From the NCBI GenBank assembly GCA_028717785.1, contig JAQUND010000010.1, positions 1 through 49,994 on the forward strand: 49,994 nt of DNA. Reading direction: 5' to 3'. This stretch comes from Candidatus Nanoarchaeia archaeon. Lineage in GTDB: Archaea > Nanoarchaeota > Nanoarchaeia > SCGC-AAA011-G17 > JAFCDX01. How positions within the stretch are numbered: the stretch's first letter is position 1; each line of letters opens with the position of its first letter. The notes beneath the pieces were generated by a model. That model ran no database searches. It was given only the letters and a program-made list of their open reading frames with translations, and had not been told where the DNA came from. Below are positions 30,102-39,777 of the stretch, one piece after another. The position numbers were made by a program, and so were the translations under genes.

Positions 30102-30521
30102 ATGGCTAATTATTTCAGTGCTCCTATGATCAATAAAGTCATGATTGCAGGGAATGTTGTTTGCGAACCAAGGGTGAATCTCACGCACGGAAATAAAAAG
30201 AAAGTCGCTAATTTTAGAATTGCATGTTCAAGAAAATTTAGAACAAAAGCTGGTGAATTGAAAGAAGATTCATGTTATGTAAGTGTTACAGCTTGGCTCC
30301 AACTTGCCGAACTCTGCGAACAAAACCTTGAAAAAGGTGATAAAGTCTATATCGAAGGATCTTTACAAACAAGACAAATAAGCGGTAGTGAGATGTCTGT
30401 TGTAGAAATTCTTGCTGATAGAATTCAAATTTTAACGCCTAAAAAGGTTGTAATAGATGAAGAACATGAAGAACATCTTGAGCATGTAGAAACGAAAGAA
30501 GAACATGGTGCAGAGCAATGA
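30102..30521 (+). CDS. ssb: single-stranded DNA-binding protein
   Basis: ATG 30102 follows GGAG. The OB fold is recognisable: MINKVMIAGNVVCEPRV, NFRIACSRKF, YVSVTAWLQLAELCEQ and GDKVYIEGSLQTR. About 139 residues with an acidic C-terminal tail (EEHEEHLEHVETKEEHGAEQ), the usual protein-interaction end, though it lacks the terminal Phe. Acts at the replication fork. Confidence 0.9.
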   Translation: MANYFSAPMINKVMIAGNVVCEPRVNLTHGNKKKVANFRIACSRKFRTKAGELKEDSCYVSVTAWLQLAELCEQNLEKGDKVYIEGSLQTRQISGSEMSVVEILADRIQILTPKKVVIDEEHEEHLEHVETKEEHGAEQ

Positions 30522-30810
30522 AATAACAGCGATTATAAAAGCAAAAAATAGAGATTATCTTATTGGTTTCATAGATGGTTTGATTCATATGAAGAATCAA
30601 ACAGGACATAAAAGCATTGAGATAGTAAAAGGTGATTTCTTACTGAGCTCAGAATCCAATGAGATTCTGGGCCCAGTTTATTTAGCTCTTTCTTGCCCCT
30701 GTGGCAATTATATAGCATTTAAAAATAGCTCTGAAATACCTGATAAAAGCTTTAAGTGTTCTCTTTGCGATGAAAATTACATTATCTATTATACAGAAGA
30801 GCAATTATGA
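30505..30810 (+). CDS. zinc-ribbon hypothetical protein
   Basis: 101 residues starting inside the SSB gene's end. CPCGNY and CSLCDE form a zinc ribbon near the C-terminus. The N-terminal part is a small alpha/beta region. A 7-bp inverted repeat (CAGAATC/GATTCTG) lies in the gene near 30650. Function unknown. Confidence 0.6.
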   Translation: MVQSNEITAIIKAKNRDYLIGFIDGLIHMKNQTGHKSIEIVKGDFLLSSESNEILGPVYLALSCPCGNYIAFKNSSEIPDKSFKCSLCDENYIIYYTEEQL

Positions 30811-31682
30811 AAAACATGACACTAGACGAAATCCCTGTTGATTCAATCGATATTATACCAGCATTTAATATAAGAGAAGAATTCGGAACTGAAGAAACTC
30901 GAGATCTTGAAGAAAGTTTAAAGTCTACAAATGGCAACATTCAACCAATCATTGTTTGTAGAAAAGGCGATCGATACGATCTAGTTTCAGGTGAAAGACG
31001 TCTTTTAGGATTAAAATCAACAGGTATCCCTAATGCTCTTGTCATTATTTATGACAATTTAACTGATCTGCAAAGAACTCAATTGATGTTCAATGAGAAT
31101 CTTGGACGAAAACAACTTACTTGGCAAGAAGAATTGAAAGCGCTTAAACGTTTGCAATCTTTAGGGCATGAAGTTGATTTTGAATTTCTTGAAAAACAAC
31201 AAAAAGTAAGCAAACAGAAAATTTGGAGTTTATTAGAAGGGCTCCAAGCTGTTGAAGAATACCCACGACTTTTAAAAGAAAAAACACGAAAATCATGTAT
31301 TTTAAAATATAGAGAATTGAAGAGAGAAGTTGAAGGCGATATACCTGACAGAAAGATGAGCATAAAAACAATGCTCGATGAAACTGAGAAACTTGACTCG
31401 GAATCAATGGTTATTGAAGAACTAAAAGAAGAAATAAAACATTATCAATTTCAACTTGAAAATATTTGTGAAACAATTAAAAATGTAGATAAAGTTGAAA
31501 GATTAAGCAAAGGGATCTGGCTTGCTGATGAAATTAAACAGTTAATTGAATCGGCAAGGACATGCGAAACATTCGGAAGATTAGAAGAAAAAGATACCAC
31601 ATGCAAGACCTGCAAAAAAGATTCACAAAACGTCTATGCCCAATGTGAATTTTTTAGAGACGAAATAGGTCATGGAAAGTAA
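30807..31682 (+). CDS. ParB/Srx-like protein
   Basis: 291 residues. The N-terminus shows the ParB/sulfiredoxin-like core: IPAFNIREEF, QPIIVCRKGDRYDLVSGERR (GERR motif), then a helical HTH region (QELKALKRLQSL; VSKQKIWSLLEG). The C-terminus holds CKTC and CEFF, a possible zinc site. ParB-like phage proteins act in partitioning or as nucleases or regulators. Starts in an ATGA overlap. Confidence 0.75.
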   Translation: MKNMTLDEIPVDSIDIIPAFNIREEFGTEETRDLEESLKSTNGNIQPIIVCRKGDRYDLVSGERRLLGLKSTGIPNALVIIYDNLTDLQRTQLMFNENLGRKQLTWQEELKALKRLQSLGHEVDFEFLEKQQKVSKQKIWSLLEGLQAVEEYPRLLKEKTRKSCILKYRELKREVEGDIPDRKMSIKTMLDETEKLDSESMVIEELKEEIKHYQFQLENICETIKNVDKVERLSKGIWLADEIKQLIESARTCETFGRLEEKDTTCKTCKKDSQNVYAQCEFFRDEIGHGK

Positions 31683-32322
31683 AATCGTCTTCTGTTTGAC
31701 TGGGACCTCGTTTTCTGGTAGATTTTTTGATTGTTTCTTAGAACTAGTAGTGTATTGCGTCAGGCAAAAAATAAGATTTGTTTTTACCCGAGGCGAATCT
31801 CCAGTAGTTTATTATGCTAGAAATATGTGCTTGGGTGGTGATGTTCTGCGGGGAGAAAACCAAAAACCTTTTGATGGGAAAATTGATTATACACATTTGA
31901 TGTGGATAGACAACGACATAATTTTTAAACCTGCTCAATTTCAAAAACTACTTGATTACGACAAAAATATTGTTTCTGGCATATATCTTATGTCGGATCA
32001 AATGCATTTTGCCACGGTTAAAGAATGGGATGAAGAAAAATTTAAAAAACAAGGGTGTTTTGATTTCTTAACCCATAATGATATAAAAGACAAAGGGTTA
32101 CTTGATGTAGCATATACTGGTATGGGTTTTATGCTTATTAAAAAAGGTGTATTTGAATCTTTATCATATCCATGGTTTCGTCCTTTATTTTATGATTTTA
32201 ACGGAATAAAAGATTTTTGTTCAGAAGATGTTTCTTTTTGTCGTTTGATTAAAGAAAAAGGCTATCAAATCTTCGTAGATCCTCAATTACATGTCGGCCA
32301 TGAAAAAAAGATAATTTTGTAG
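31672..32322 (+). CDS. glycosyltransferase-like protein
   Basis: 216 residues. LMWIDNDIIF carries the D-x-D metal site of GT-A type transferases, with GIYLMS and, near the end, CSEDVSFCRLIKEKGY and LHVGHE. Such proteins in phages modify DNA bases or capsid/host sugars. No donor or acceptor can be named. The ParB-like stop overlaps its start. Confidence 0.7.
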   Translation: MESKIVFCLTGTSFSGRFFDCFLELVVYCVRQKIRFVFTRGESPVVYYARNMCLGGDVLRGENQKPFDGKIDYTHLMWIDNDIIFKPAQFQKLLDYDKNIVSGIYLMSDQMHFATVKEWDEEKFKKQGCFDFLTHNDIKDKGLLDVAYTGMGFMLIKKGVFESLSYPWFRPLFYDFNGIKDFCSEDVSFCRLIKEKGYQIFVDPQLHVGHEKKIIL

Positions 32323-32426
32323 TTTAAAACCCACCCGATTTGTTATATCCTTAATATAGGCCCTCATTGGCTGTGTTAAAATATATCTCACGATATAAAC
32401 ACTACACCCAAAGCAGGAGGTTCTAT

Positions 32427-35153
32427 ATGCTTCACAAATCTATCATCATGATCGTTGTTTTAATGCTGGAAGTTATGGCGGCAATGCCGAAACAACAGAA
32501 TGCAACTTACACGTCTTCTCCCATAACAGAGTTTTCAAATCTGAGTAAGAGTTGGTATTTGGCTGCTGAAATCGATGACACATACTGGGGTCTTTATGCA
32601 AAGAAAGGTAGAATAACAGTTGGTACACCTGCCGACACAATCGACACTTTAGGAATTGGTGTCTACCAACAAAGCCCTTTTTTCGGTATAGCAAAGGCAG
32701 GCGATCCGAATTTTCAAGTTGACATTGATTCAGTTAAAAGATATCTCAACACAGAATGGAAAGCACATCCTGATATACGAGGGTCTGCTTCTGATGGTTT
32801 GTTTATGGTCGGAGCTGCCGACTCGCGGAGAGATACAATCAATACATATATTCAAATTTTCAAACTTGATGCTATTTATACTGCAATTGCAATACCCAAA
32901 TCGAGAACAATAAAAATCTATAAAAATCATCTTGGAATCTGGAGATTGAATTCGACGATAACGACATCATCCGATGCTACGTTGCTTACTCTTACTTGCA
33001 AAGACAATACAATCCGTTTTGTTTCAAATGATACACTTTATGAATTAACGGATAATTGCAATACTACCACAATCATTCCAAACGTACTTGGATATTTTGT
33101 TGATAACAATGGTATCTGGTTGACAAATCCTTCAGGACAACTTTCATATTATAATGGAATACGTATTACTGTAAAAACTTCAGGTTACGTACATAAGATT
33201 TTTGCGGTCAATCCAGTCGACACGACATTTTTCTACGATTCACGTAAAATTTCAAGTACGGGTGTCGATGTTGACTATTGCCCAATAGCGTCTCTGACAA
33301 CATCCTTTCAATCCGGGTTCATAACCGACAATACAAAAATCCTTTCTACAAAAGGCGATTTTCTTTGTTATCTCCCAAGATCTATATCGGGCACAATAAG
33401 AGACTTGATAGTAGATTATGCAACACAACAAATTACATATCAGGTTGCAGATGCAGGGACAAATGGTTTAGTAAAATACGATTTAAATTATGCTCCGTTT
33501 TTCTACAACACTCATTTTACAGATTCTCTTGGGTTGCTTAATGAAGCAAAACAAATAAATTACGTCGATACGTTGCATGCTTTTGATCATTCTTCAAATT
33601 CGCAACTAACCTATTCCATAATTCAAAATCCGATAGGAATAAATCTCGTCGATACGATTTTTTCAATAGACACAAGTTTATCGACAGGAACATACACAAT
33701 CAAGTTTCAGGTAAGAGATAATTTCTCTATTCCTATTTATGATACAATAACCTGGAATTTGAAAATCTATTCAAGAAATATTTCAATGTCAAAATCGGTA
33801 CTTACTACAGCCTCCGAAGGAACACAATATACACAGGCAATTATAACTTCAGATCCTGATGATGATTCATCATATCTTTCGTATTCGAAACTTCCTTCTT
33901 GGTTGTCAATGACAAGAATATCAAAAAACCAATTTGCAATCTCAGGCGAACCACTTCATACATCAGTTGACACGACAGTCAAAATAATCTTGACCGACAG
34001 TTCGAATCACTATGATGTAATTCAAAAACAGAATGTAACACCAACATTTGACACGCTGACTTACAACATTGCAGTTTCAACAACCAATGTCCCTCCAGTA
34101 TTTACGTCAACTCCTATTACTACAGTAAATGAAGGACAACAATATAGTTATCAAGTTCAAGCTGTTGACGATCAACCTATTACCTATACATTAATTGTTC
34201 ATCCTGCAACAATGACAATGACATCTTCCGGGTTAATCTCTTGGCTGCCCACGTTGCAGGATACTGGGAGTAATCTTGTTATTTCAATAACTGCAACAGA
34301 TACGTATGGCGCTTTTACAAAGCAAACTTATAATCTAATAGTCAAACATATAAACGGAGCACCAGTAATTGTTGCAATTACCAATGACACGTCTATAAAT
34401 GAAACCGATAGCATAACTCTTTCAGTTACAGCAAGCGACCCTGAAGGAACAACACCTATAGTAAAATGGTATTCCGGAACTACATTACTGGCACAGGCAA
34501 ATACTTATAAAATTACTACCAATTATACGTCAGCTGGGACACAGACTTTTAAGGTTGTTGTTTCTGATGGCGAACTTGCTGTAGAAAGGACTGTTACTCT
34601 AACGGTCTCAGATAAGAATAGAATACCTGTTGTGCCAAATGACACTACAATAACTTTTAAAAAGTTGAACACGCCTATAGCAATTAACGCGAAGGTCATA
34701 GACCCTGATGGAGATGAGTTAATATATTCCATTGATACCTCCACCTTCAATGTGTCTAGCCTTGTCGTAGAAATCGAAGATTCAACTTATAAGGTGTCTT
34801 TGAAAAAAGCAATTTCGGACACGTTGACTTTCATAATTTCTGATGGCAAATCCCAGGTTGTTTATCATGTTATCGTCCTTGCGGAAATTCCGACATCTAT
34901 AATAACAGCAACTCAAAAATTAACTAATTCTTTTTCTATTTCTAATGGAATGGTCAAATACTCGGTTGCAAAACAAAACAATGTCAAACTGATAATTTTT
35001 TCAATGAATGGAAGCACAGTATATAAATTTAATCATACGACCAATGCCGGAACTTATAGTTCAAACATAAACCTAACTTCTGGTTCTTATGTCTATCAAT
35101 TTTCTATTGGGGGAGATTTTGTTACAGCAAACAAAATGCAAATCATCCGTTAA
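32427..35153 (+). CDS. large secreted surface protein with Ig/cadherin-like repeats and T9SS-like C-terminal domain
   Basis: ATG 32427 follows AGGAGG. The N-terminus MLHKSIIMIVVLMLEVMAAMP is a signal peptide. The first 400 residues are strand-rich with a repeating unit; from about 430 onward several Ig/cadherin-like domains follow (EGTQYTQAI, EGQQYSYQV, DPEGTTPIVKW, DPDGDELIYSI). The last 80 residues (VKLIIFSMNGSTVYKF; AGTYSSNINLTSGSYVYQFS) match the pattern of type IX secretion sorting domains of Bacteroidota and Fibrobacterota. It looks host-derived and could be made by infected cells or act in adsorption. About 909 residues. Confidence 0.8.
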   Translation: MLHKSIIMIVVLMLEVMAAMPKQQNATYTSSPITEFSNLSKSWYLAAEIDDTYWGLYAKKGRITVGTPADTIDTLGIGVYQQSPFFGIAKAGDPNFQVDIDSVKRYLNTEWKAHPDIRGSASDGLFMVGAADSRRDTINTYIQIFKLDAIYTAIAIPKSRTIKIYKNHLGIWRLNSTITTSSDATLLTLTCKDNTIRFVSNDTLYELTDNCNTTTIIPNVLGYFVDNNGIWLTNPSGQLSYYNGIRITVKTSGYVHKIFAVNPVDTTFFYDSRKISSTGVDVDYCPIASLTTSFQSGFITDNTKILSTKGDFLCYLPRSISGTIRDLIVDYATQQITYQVADAGTNGLVKYDLNYAPFFYNTHFTDSLGLLNEAKQINYVDTLHAFDHSSNSQLTYSIIQNPIGINLVDTIFSIDTSLSTGTYTIKFQVRDNFSIPIYDTITWNLKIYSRNISMSKSVLTTASEGTQYTQAIITSDPDDDSSYLSYSKLPSWLSMTRISKNQFAISGEPLHTSVDTTVKIILTDSSNHYDVIQKQNVTPTFDTLTYNIAVSTTNVPPVFTSTPITTVNEGQQYSYQVQAVDDQPITYTLIVHPATMTMTSSGLISWLPTLQDTGSNLVISITATDTYGAFTKQTYNLIVKHINGAPVIVAITNDTSINETDSITLSVTASDPEGTTPIVKWYSGTTLLAQANTYKITTNYTSAGTQTFKVVVSDGELAVERTVTLTVSDKNRIPVVPNDTTITFKKLNTPIAINAKVIDPDGDELIYSIDTSTFNVSSLVVEIEDSTYKVSLKKAISDTLTFIISDGKSQVVYHVIVLAEIPTSIITATQKLTNSFSISNGMVKYSVAKQNNVKLIIFSMNGSTVYKFNHTTNAGTYSSNINLTSGSYVYQFSIGGDFVTANKMQIIR

Positions 35154-35397
35154 ATTATTCTTTATAGTCACCTTGATTATAAGTTGTAATTTGCTCTTTA
35201 TAGTCACTTTGATTATAAGTTGTAGTAAAACTGAAGAAAAACCAAGAACATATCAGATACTTCGGTATGCTTGCGATGGTTCTGTTGTTCAAGTCTATGA
35301 TTCCTGCGCAAGAGTAGTTCGATATGATGGATTTGTTGCATTCCGATATAAAGATCACAAGCACTTTCTCTACGGTTTGTTTGAAGTCATAGAATAA
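35089..35397 (+). CDS. small lipoprotein-like protein with a duplicated signal segment
   Basis: The start is unsure: ATG 35089 gives a long N-terminus and no binding site; TTG codons further in are alternatives. KLFFIVTLIISCNLLFIVTL then IISCS shows a 12-residue tandem duplication of a hydrophobic segment ending in a lipobox-like IISC. The mature part is about 55 residues with two Cys. Possibly envelope-attached or lysis-related; it overlaps the end of the surface protein gene. Confidence 0.55.
   Translation: MSINFLLGEILLQQTKCKSSVKLFFIVTLIISCNLLFIVTLIISCSKTEEKPRTYQILRYACDGSVVQVYDSCARVVRYDGFVAFRYKDHKHFLYGLFEVIE
35159..35226 (+). repeat. 36-base tandem duplication in a signal peptide
   Basis: TCTTTATAGTCACCTTGATT at 35159 recurs at 35195 as TCTTTATAGTCACTTTGATT, period 36 bases, encoding LFFIVTLIISCN and LLFIVTLIISCS. 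Only a few bases differ, so the duplication is fairly recent. Confidence 0.9.
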
Positions 35398-35405
35398 GGA
35401 GAGTT

Positions 35406-37088
35406 ATGAATATTGTCTTATGTCAGATCGACACGATTGTTGGTGATTTTATGGGGAATGCTCAAAAAGTTATCGACTTTATAAAGCAAAAAACTGACAA
35501 TGGCGTTTTCATGTATGTTTTCCCAGAACTCACTATCCCTGGCTATCCTCTTCTTGATTTAGTCGATTATTCAGCTTTTCTTGCAGATCAAGACGAAGCA
35601 TTAAAATGGTTTCTCGAACAAACAAAAGAAATCAATTCTCCAATTATAATCGGCTATGTAGAAAAAAATACAGGCCATGGGAAAAAGCTCTATAATTCGG
35701 CTGCAGTTTGCTATAAAGGTGAAGTCATATACAACTACAGGAAAAGGTTACTACCTACCTATGATATTTTCGATGAGTCTCGTTATTTTCAACCGGGAGA
35801 AAAACCGGGCATTTTTCAATTTCGCGGCATACGTATTGGAATTGTTATCTGTGAGGATCTGTGGTACAACAATTCAATTTATACAATAAATCCTGTTGAA
35901 GATCTTTTCAATGCAAATGTCGAATTCATTATCTCAATCAACGGCTCTCCTTCTGTTGTCGGAAAACATCAAGAAAGAGTCGAAATGATAAAGCGGATCA
36001 GCAAGCAATATGCAATGCCCATTGTTTACGTCAATCAGGTTGGTGGTAATGATGACATTGTTTTTGACGGTAACAGCTTTGTCACAAACAAACGTGGTGC
36101 TATAATCCTCAAGTCGGGGGATTTTGTTCAGGAACGATCTGAAATTGATTCTTTAATGCTTGCTTATCACACTCATGGCATGTCACCTGGTGGTATTGAA
36201 CATATACCGTATGCTTCGAATGCCGAATTTTATTTCAAGCAAATAGTATGCGGTGTTCGTTCTTATGTTACAAAGTGTGGTTTCAAAGGAGTGGCTATAG
36301 GAGAATCTGGTGGTATAGACAGCGCTGTTGTTTCTGCTGTTGCAAAAGAAGCTCTTGGCTCTAAAAGAGTCATGGGTTGTACAATGCCCTCGGAATATTC
36401 ATCGACCGGAAGTTATGAAGATTCAGAGGCTCTTTGCAAAAATCTTGGCATAGATTTTCATACTCTTCCCATTAAGGGAATCTATGAAACAATTCTCAAA
36501 GAATTTAACAAATGCTTTGGAACACCTGAAAAAACGGGAATTGCTGAAGAAAATTTGCAAGCTCGTATTCGTGGCATGATCCTTATGACTTACTCGAATC
36601 GTTTTGGATACTTAGTCCTTTCGACAGGAAATAAGAGCGAATTGTCTGTCGGATATTGTACTATGTATGGGGATATGTGCGGCGGTCTCTCTCCAATTTC
36701 CGATCTACCCAAAATGAAAGTTTATGAACTGGCTGCTTATTATAACACATTATACCCGGGAGCAATATCACAAGCGATCATTGATAAGGCGCCTTCCGCT
36801 GAATTGGCTCCCGGACAAAAGGACGTCGACAGTTTGCCACCATATCCTGTTCTTGATGCTTTGCTCGAGCTCTTTATTGAAGGCGACTGGTTAGATCCTG
36901 CAGAATACGAAAAATACAAAATTATTGCTGATCAACATCCTGAAGCAGTAAAAAGAGTCTGTCAGCTAATCAAGAACGCCGAATTCAAACGCAGGCAGGC
37001 TCCTTTAGGTATTAAATTACATAGGAAAGCATTTGGTTTTGGACGAAGAATACCAATTGCTCAGTCATGGAAACTTTCAAAATTCTAA
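35406..37088 (+). CDS. nadE: glutamine-dependent NAD+ synthetase
   Basis: 560 residues, AAGGAGAGTT upstream. The N-terminal glutaminase domain has the catalytic triad Glu41 (FPELT), Lys113 (YRKRLLPTYD) and Cys149 (VICEDLW). The C-terminal synthetase has the ATP-binding SGGIDS (301-306), preceded by GES. It makes NAD+ from nicotinate adenine dinucleotide using Gln. Length and motifs look complete. With the nicotinamidase-like gene at 43423 it suggests NAD salvage by the phage. Confidence 0.93.
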   Translation: MNIVLCQIDTIVGDFMGNAQKVIDFIKQKTDNGVFMYVFPELTIPGYPLLDLVDYSAFLADQDEALKWFLEQTKEINSPIIIGYVEKNTGHGKKLYNSAAVCYKGEVIYNYRKRLLPTYDIFDESRYFQPGEKPGIFQFRGIRIGIVICEDLWYNNSIYTINPVEDLFNANVEFIISINGSPSVVGKHQERVEMIKRISKQYAMPIVYVNQVGGNDDIVFDGNSFVTNKRGAIILKSGDFVQERSEIDSLMLAYHTHGMSPGGIEHIPYASNAEFYFKQIVCGVRSYVTKCGFKGVAIGESGGIDSAVVSAVAKEALGSKRVMGCTMPSEYSSTGSYEDSEALCKNLGIDFHTLPIKGIYETILKEFNKCFGTPEKTGIAEENLQARIRGMILMTYSNRFGYLVLSTGNKSELSVGYCTMYGDMCGGLSPISDLPKMKVYELAAYYNTLYPGAISQAIIDKAPSAELAPGQKDVDSLPPYPVLDALLELFIEGDWLDPAEYEKYKIIADQHPEAVKRVCQLIKNAEFKRRQAPLGIKLHRKAFGFGRRIPIAQSWKLSKF

Positions 37089-37108
37089 TGGTGCTCGACC
37101 TTGTAGAG

Positions 37109-37114
37109 TATAAT
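37109..37114 (+). promoter_or_regulatory. -10-like element
   Basis: TATAAT about 36 bases before ATG 37150, in a 61-base gap after nadE; the -35 is unclear. Confidence 0.35.
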
Positions 37115-37149
37115 TGGATTTATGTCATAAATAACTATATGGAGTTGTA

Positions 37150-37518
37150 ATGAGTGAAACAGAAGCCTTTAAGGGCAAACTTAAAGAATTTCCACGAGAA
37201 CCAGGCGAAACATTAGTACAATATGTAACACGATTCATAGAATCAAAAGGGCGCGAAGTTCCTTCTTATTATGCAGGATGTGCTGAAGATGAAGCTGATT
37301 TAATGTTTTATGATGTCTTCTATAAAGAGGTAGGTGCATTTGTAAATGATATTATCTATGAAATCCTTGAAATGAAAGATTTAGAAGATGATGATATATT
37401 CGATGCACAAAAAGCAGAAAATGGCATGATTGATTTCACTATCAAGTATTATAATGGCTCGTGTTCTTTTAGCGAAGCTCTTGGTCGAGCTTTCGAAAAA
37501 ATGAATAAACCTCTCTAA
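37150..37518 (+). CDS. hypothetical acidic protein
   Basis: 122 residues, TGGAG upstream. Acidic and helical (YAGCAEDEADLMFYDVF; EILEMKDLEDDDIFDAQKAE). No recognised family. It is followed within 16 bases by the next gene's earliest start and by a 7-bp hairpin. Confidence 0.6.
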   Translation: MSETEAFKGKLKEFPREPGETLVQYVTRFIESKGREVPSYYAGCAEDEADLMFYDVFYKEVGAFVNDIIYEILEMKDLEDDDIFDAQKAENGMIDFTIKYYNGSCSFSEALGRAFEKMNKPL

Positions 37519-37533
37519 TTTTTTCTTTTCTAT

Positions 37534-38259
37534 TTGCCACAAGTTATAAATAAGCTTGTGGAACCAAAAACACCAACTATCGGTTATTTTCATGTTGCTT
37601 TAATGCATGGTTTAAGCGGTATCATTGTTGCATCAGAAATGCATGGTAGGATTTTACAATCGGGTCTCTACAATGCAACTGATACAATCAACGTCGTAAT
37701 TCTTGGTGATGCTCAACATGCTCAAGTCTTAAATGATTATATTTTTTCAAGACATAAAAAATATGTTGTTCGTCTAATAGATCCTAATATTGCTCTTTTT
37801 GAGTGGCCAACTTTTGAGTGTATTTATAAAGATGCTCAAATTTCAAATCATAATGTCTGGTATGTGCATACAAAGGGTGTAAGCAATTGTAGACCAGATG
37901 TTCCCGATCGAATTCAACATAACATCCGTTCTTGGCGTGGCGTTATGTCATATCACATAATGGAAAGACACAAAGGGTGTGTAGAACTTCTAAAGGAATA
38001 TGATGCTGTCGGGGCTCTTTATGTTGAAGGTCAACATTATTTTGCAGGTAATTTTTGGTGGTCTAAATCGAGTCATATAAAGACATTGAGGACACCAGCT
38101 GGAACACGAAATGAAGCTGAAGGTTGGATAGGGACAAATCGAAATAGCAAGTTCTATTCACTTTGTTCTTTTCCAAAAGTCAAAGGAATAGATCTTTACG
38201 ACTTCGACAATAATCACGGTGAAGCAGGTGTGTTCAATGATATGGAAGGAAATACATGA
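37534..38259 (+). CDS. glycosyltransferase-like protein
   Basis: The start is uncertain: TTG 37534 or GTG 37558, with the start region covered by a CCACAAG/CTTGTGG hairpin (37537-37561). VWYVHTKGVSNCRPDVP is the signature of a family of phage glycosyltransferase-like proteins, and YFAGNFWWSKSSHIK is also typical. It probably transfers a sugar to a surface or DNA acceptor. The stop overlaps the following methyltransferase-like gene. Confidence 0.65.
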   Translation: MPQVINKLVEPKTPTIGYFHVALMHGLSGIIVASEMHGRILQSGLYNATDTINVVILGDAQHAQVLNDYIFSRHKKYVVRLIDPNIALFEWPTFECIYKDAQISNHNVWYVHTKGVSNCRPDVPDRIQHNIRSWRGVMSYHIMERHKGCVELLKEYDAVGALYVEGQHYFAGNFWWSKSSHIKTLRTPAGTRNEAEGWIGTNRNSKFYSLCSFPKVKGIDLYDFDNNHGEAGVFNDMEGNT

Positions 38260-38930
38260 TTTTCTTAGAACAGTTAGCAAGAAAATATAAGACGGATAAA
38301 TTAGATCACGGGTTCATAGATATTTATGATATTTATTTGGCGCAAAAAAATGTGAAGACAATGCTTGAAATTGGCGTTTATGAAGGTGATAGTTTAAAAA
38401 TGTGGAGTGAATATTTTCCAAATGCAAAGGTGTTTGGGTGGGATATAAAAAATTATGCACTTGATGCTTTTGGGCTTAAGATAAATACTTTTCATGTGAA
38501 TCAAGAAGATAGAATTTCTATCGTTCAAGCAATAGATTTTATGGGAGGGCATGAAGTAAAATTCGATTTGATTATTGATGATGGTAGCCATACGATGATG
38601 GGTCAACAACTTTCGTTGGCTTTATTATGGCCGACACTTGCGCCTGGAGGAATTTATATTGTAGAAGATTTGCATACGAGTTTGCCGCACAATCCCCACG
38701 AATGGGCTGGTGGAAAATGTTTACCTGATTTCAGTAATAGTTCTTTAAAAGCATTACAAAGTTTGCAGAATACGGGAAAAATCGAAAGCGTATATTTGAA
38801 TGATGAGCAAAAAGAAAAAATTAATTCTGAATGTTTTAGATGTAGAATACATGATATGAAAAATGATGAAAGACACATAACAGCAGTTCTTATAAAAAAA
38901 GATGGAGGAGATTGTGGACAGCATATTTGA
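38256..38930 (+). CDS. class I methyltransferase, surface-sugar type
   Basis: 224 residues starting in an ATGA overlap. MLEIGVYEGDSLKMW is motif I, and LIIDDGSHTMMGQ and PGGIYIVEDLHTS match the mycinamicin O-methyltransferase/cephalosporin hydroxylase-like family (Methyltransf_24). The substrate is likely a sugar made by the neighbouring transferases. Its end overlaps the dUTPase-like gene. Confidence 0.75.
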   Translation: MIFLEQLARKYKTDKLDHGFIDIYDIYLAQKNVKTMLEIGVYEGDSLKMWSEYFPNAKVFGWDIKNYALDAFGLKINTFHVNQEDRISIVQAIDFMGGHEVKFDLIIDDGSHTMMGQQLSLALLWPTLAPGGIYIVEDLHTSLPHNPHEWAGGKCLPDFSNSSLKALQSLQNTGKIESVYLNDEQKEKINSECFRCRIHDMKNDERHITAVLIKKDGGDCGQHI

Positions 38931-39282
38931 GCGACTTTATAAGAGACAAGAAGAGTTTGAGAACTTGTTGATTTCAAAAGGTGATTGGTCAAACAGATTA
39001 TTGCATGAATTTGATAAAAAACAAAAAACAAAGTTTTCAAAGGAACTTGCTTTTTTGTTGTTCTTAGAAGTAGCTGAGTTTATGGGAGCTGTTGGTAATT
39101 ACAAATCGCATAAAACTCAAGAAGATGGCAAAGATGAAAAAGAAATCAAAGTGGAAATTGTTGATATGTTTATTTTCGTAATGGATATGGCTCTTACACA
39201 TAACATGACTGCTGCAGAACTTTTAGAAGAAGTTCGTAAAAAGCAAGAAATCAATTTCGAGCGTCAGGCTACAGGTTATTGA
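38914..39282 (+). CDS. all-alpha dUTPase/MazG-like pyrophosphohydrolase
   Basis: GTG 38914 is preferred because GGAGGAG lies just upstream; ATG 38902 is the alternative. FLLFLEVAEFMGAVGNYK (Glu-rich helix) and VEIVDMFIFVMDMAL carry the ExxE and ExxD motifs of dimeric dUTPases (dUTPase_2/MazG superfamily). It would hydrolyse dUTP to dUMP, feeding ThyX. About 122 residues. Confidence 0.75.
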   Translation: MDSIFERLYKRQEEFENLLISKGDWSNRLLHEFDKKQKTKFSKELAFLLFLEVAEFMGAVGNYKSHKTQEDGKDEKEIKVEIVDMFIFVMDMALTHNMTAAELLEEVRKKQEINFERQATGY

Positions 39283-39641
39283 TGGAATATATTCCATTAG
39301 AACAATGTCAGGATGGTTTTCTGTATATCATCTCTGCAAGAAATGCCAAATTGGGTATTTTTTGCAGAGAAGACAACTCTTTTAAAATTAGTAGAGAAAA
39401 TTCAAGACCTACCTATGTTATAAAAAATGGTTGCTGGGTTCTAGATGGACCAACATATCTTACAAAAGAATTTCATTGGGATACTGGCGAACCGTTTGGC
39501 ACTGCAAAGCCACTTGTCAAATTAGGACCTACAAACCTTTCTTTCATGCCTCAGATGAATGATCAAGAAACTCTTAAGTTTTTGAATCAAATGTCTGAGA
39601 TGTACAAAACTGACATTGACGAAGCTCACCGAAAACTTTAG
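39282..39641 (+). CDS. hypothetical protein
   Basis: 119 residues from ATG 39282, overlapping the dUTPase-like stop. Strand-rich (GFLYIISARNAKLGIFC; RPTYVIKNGCWVLDG). The C-terminus is helical. No recognised family. Confidence 0.6.
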   Translation: MEYIPLEQCQDGFLYIISARNAKLGIFCREDNSFKISRENSRPTYVIKNGCWVLDGPTYLTKEFHWDTGEPFGTAKPLVKLGPTNLSFMPQMNDQETLKFLNQMSEMYKTDIDEAHRKL

Positions 39642-39777
39642 ACTATTTTGTTTGTTCGAACAAGGTAAAAAAATGTGAATTTTTGTTAACCCTTGTTTGT
39701 GCAAATGTTATAGATTATAGTTCATATGTTTCAATCCACGCATGCAAATGCGACATAGAAATATACGTAATGCTAAT

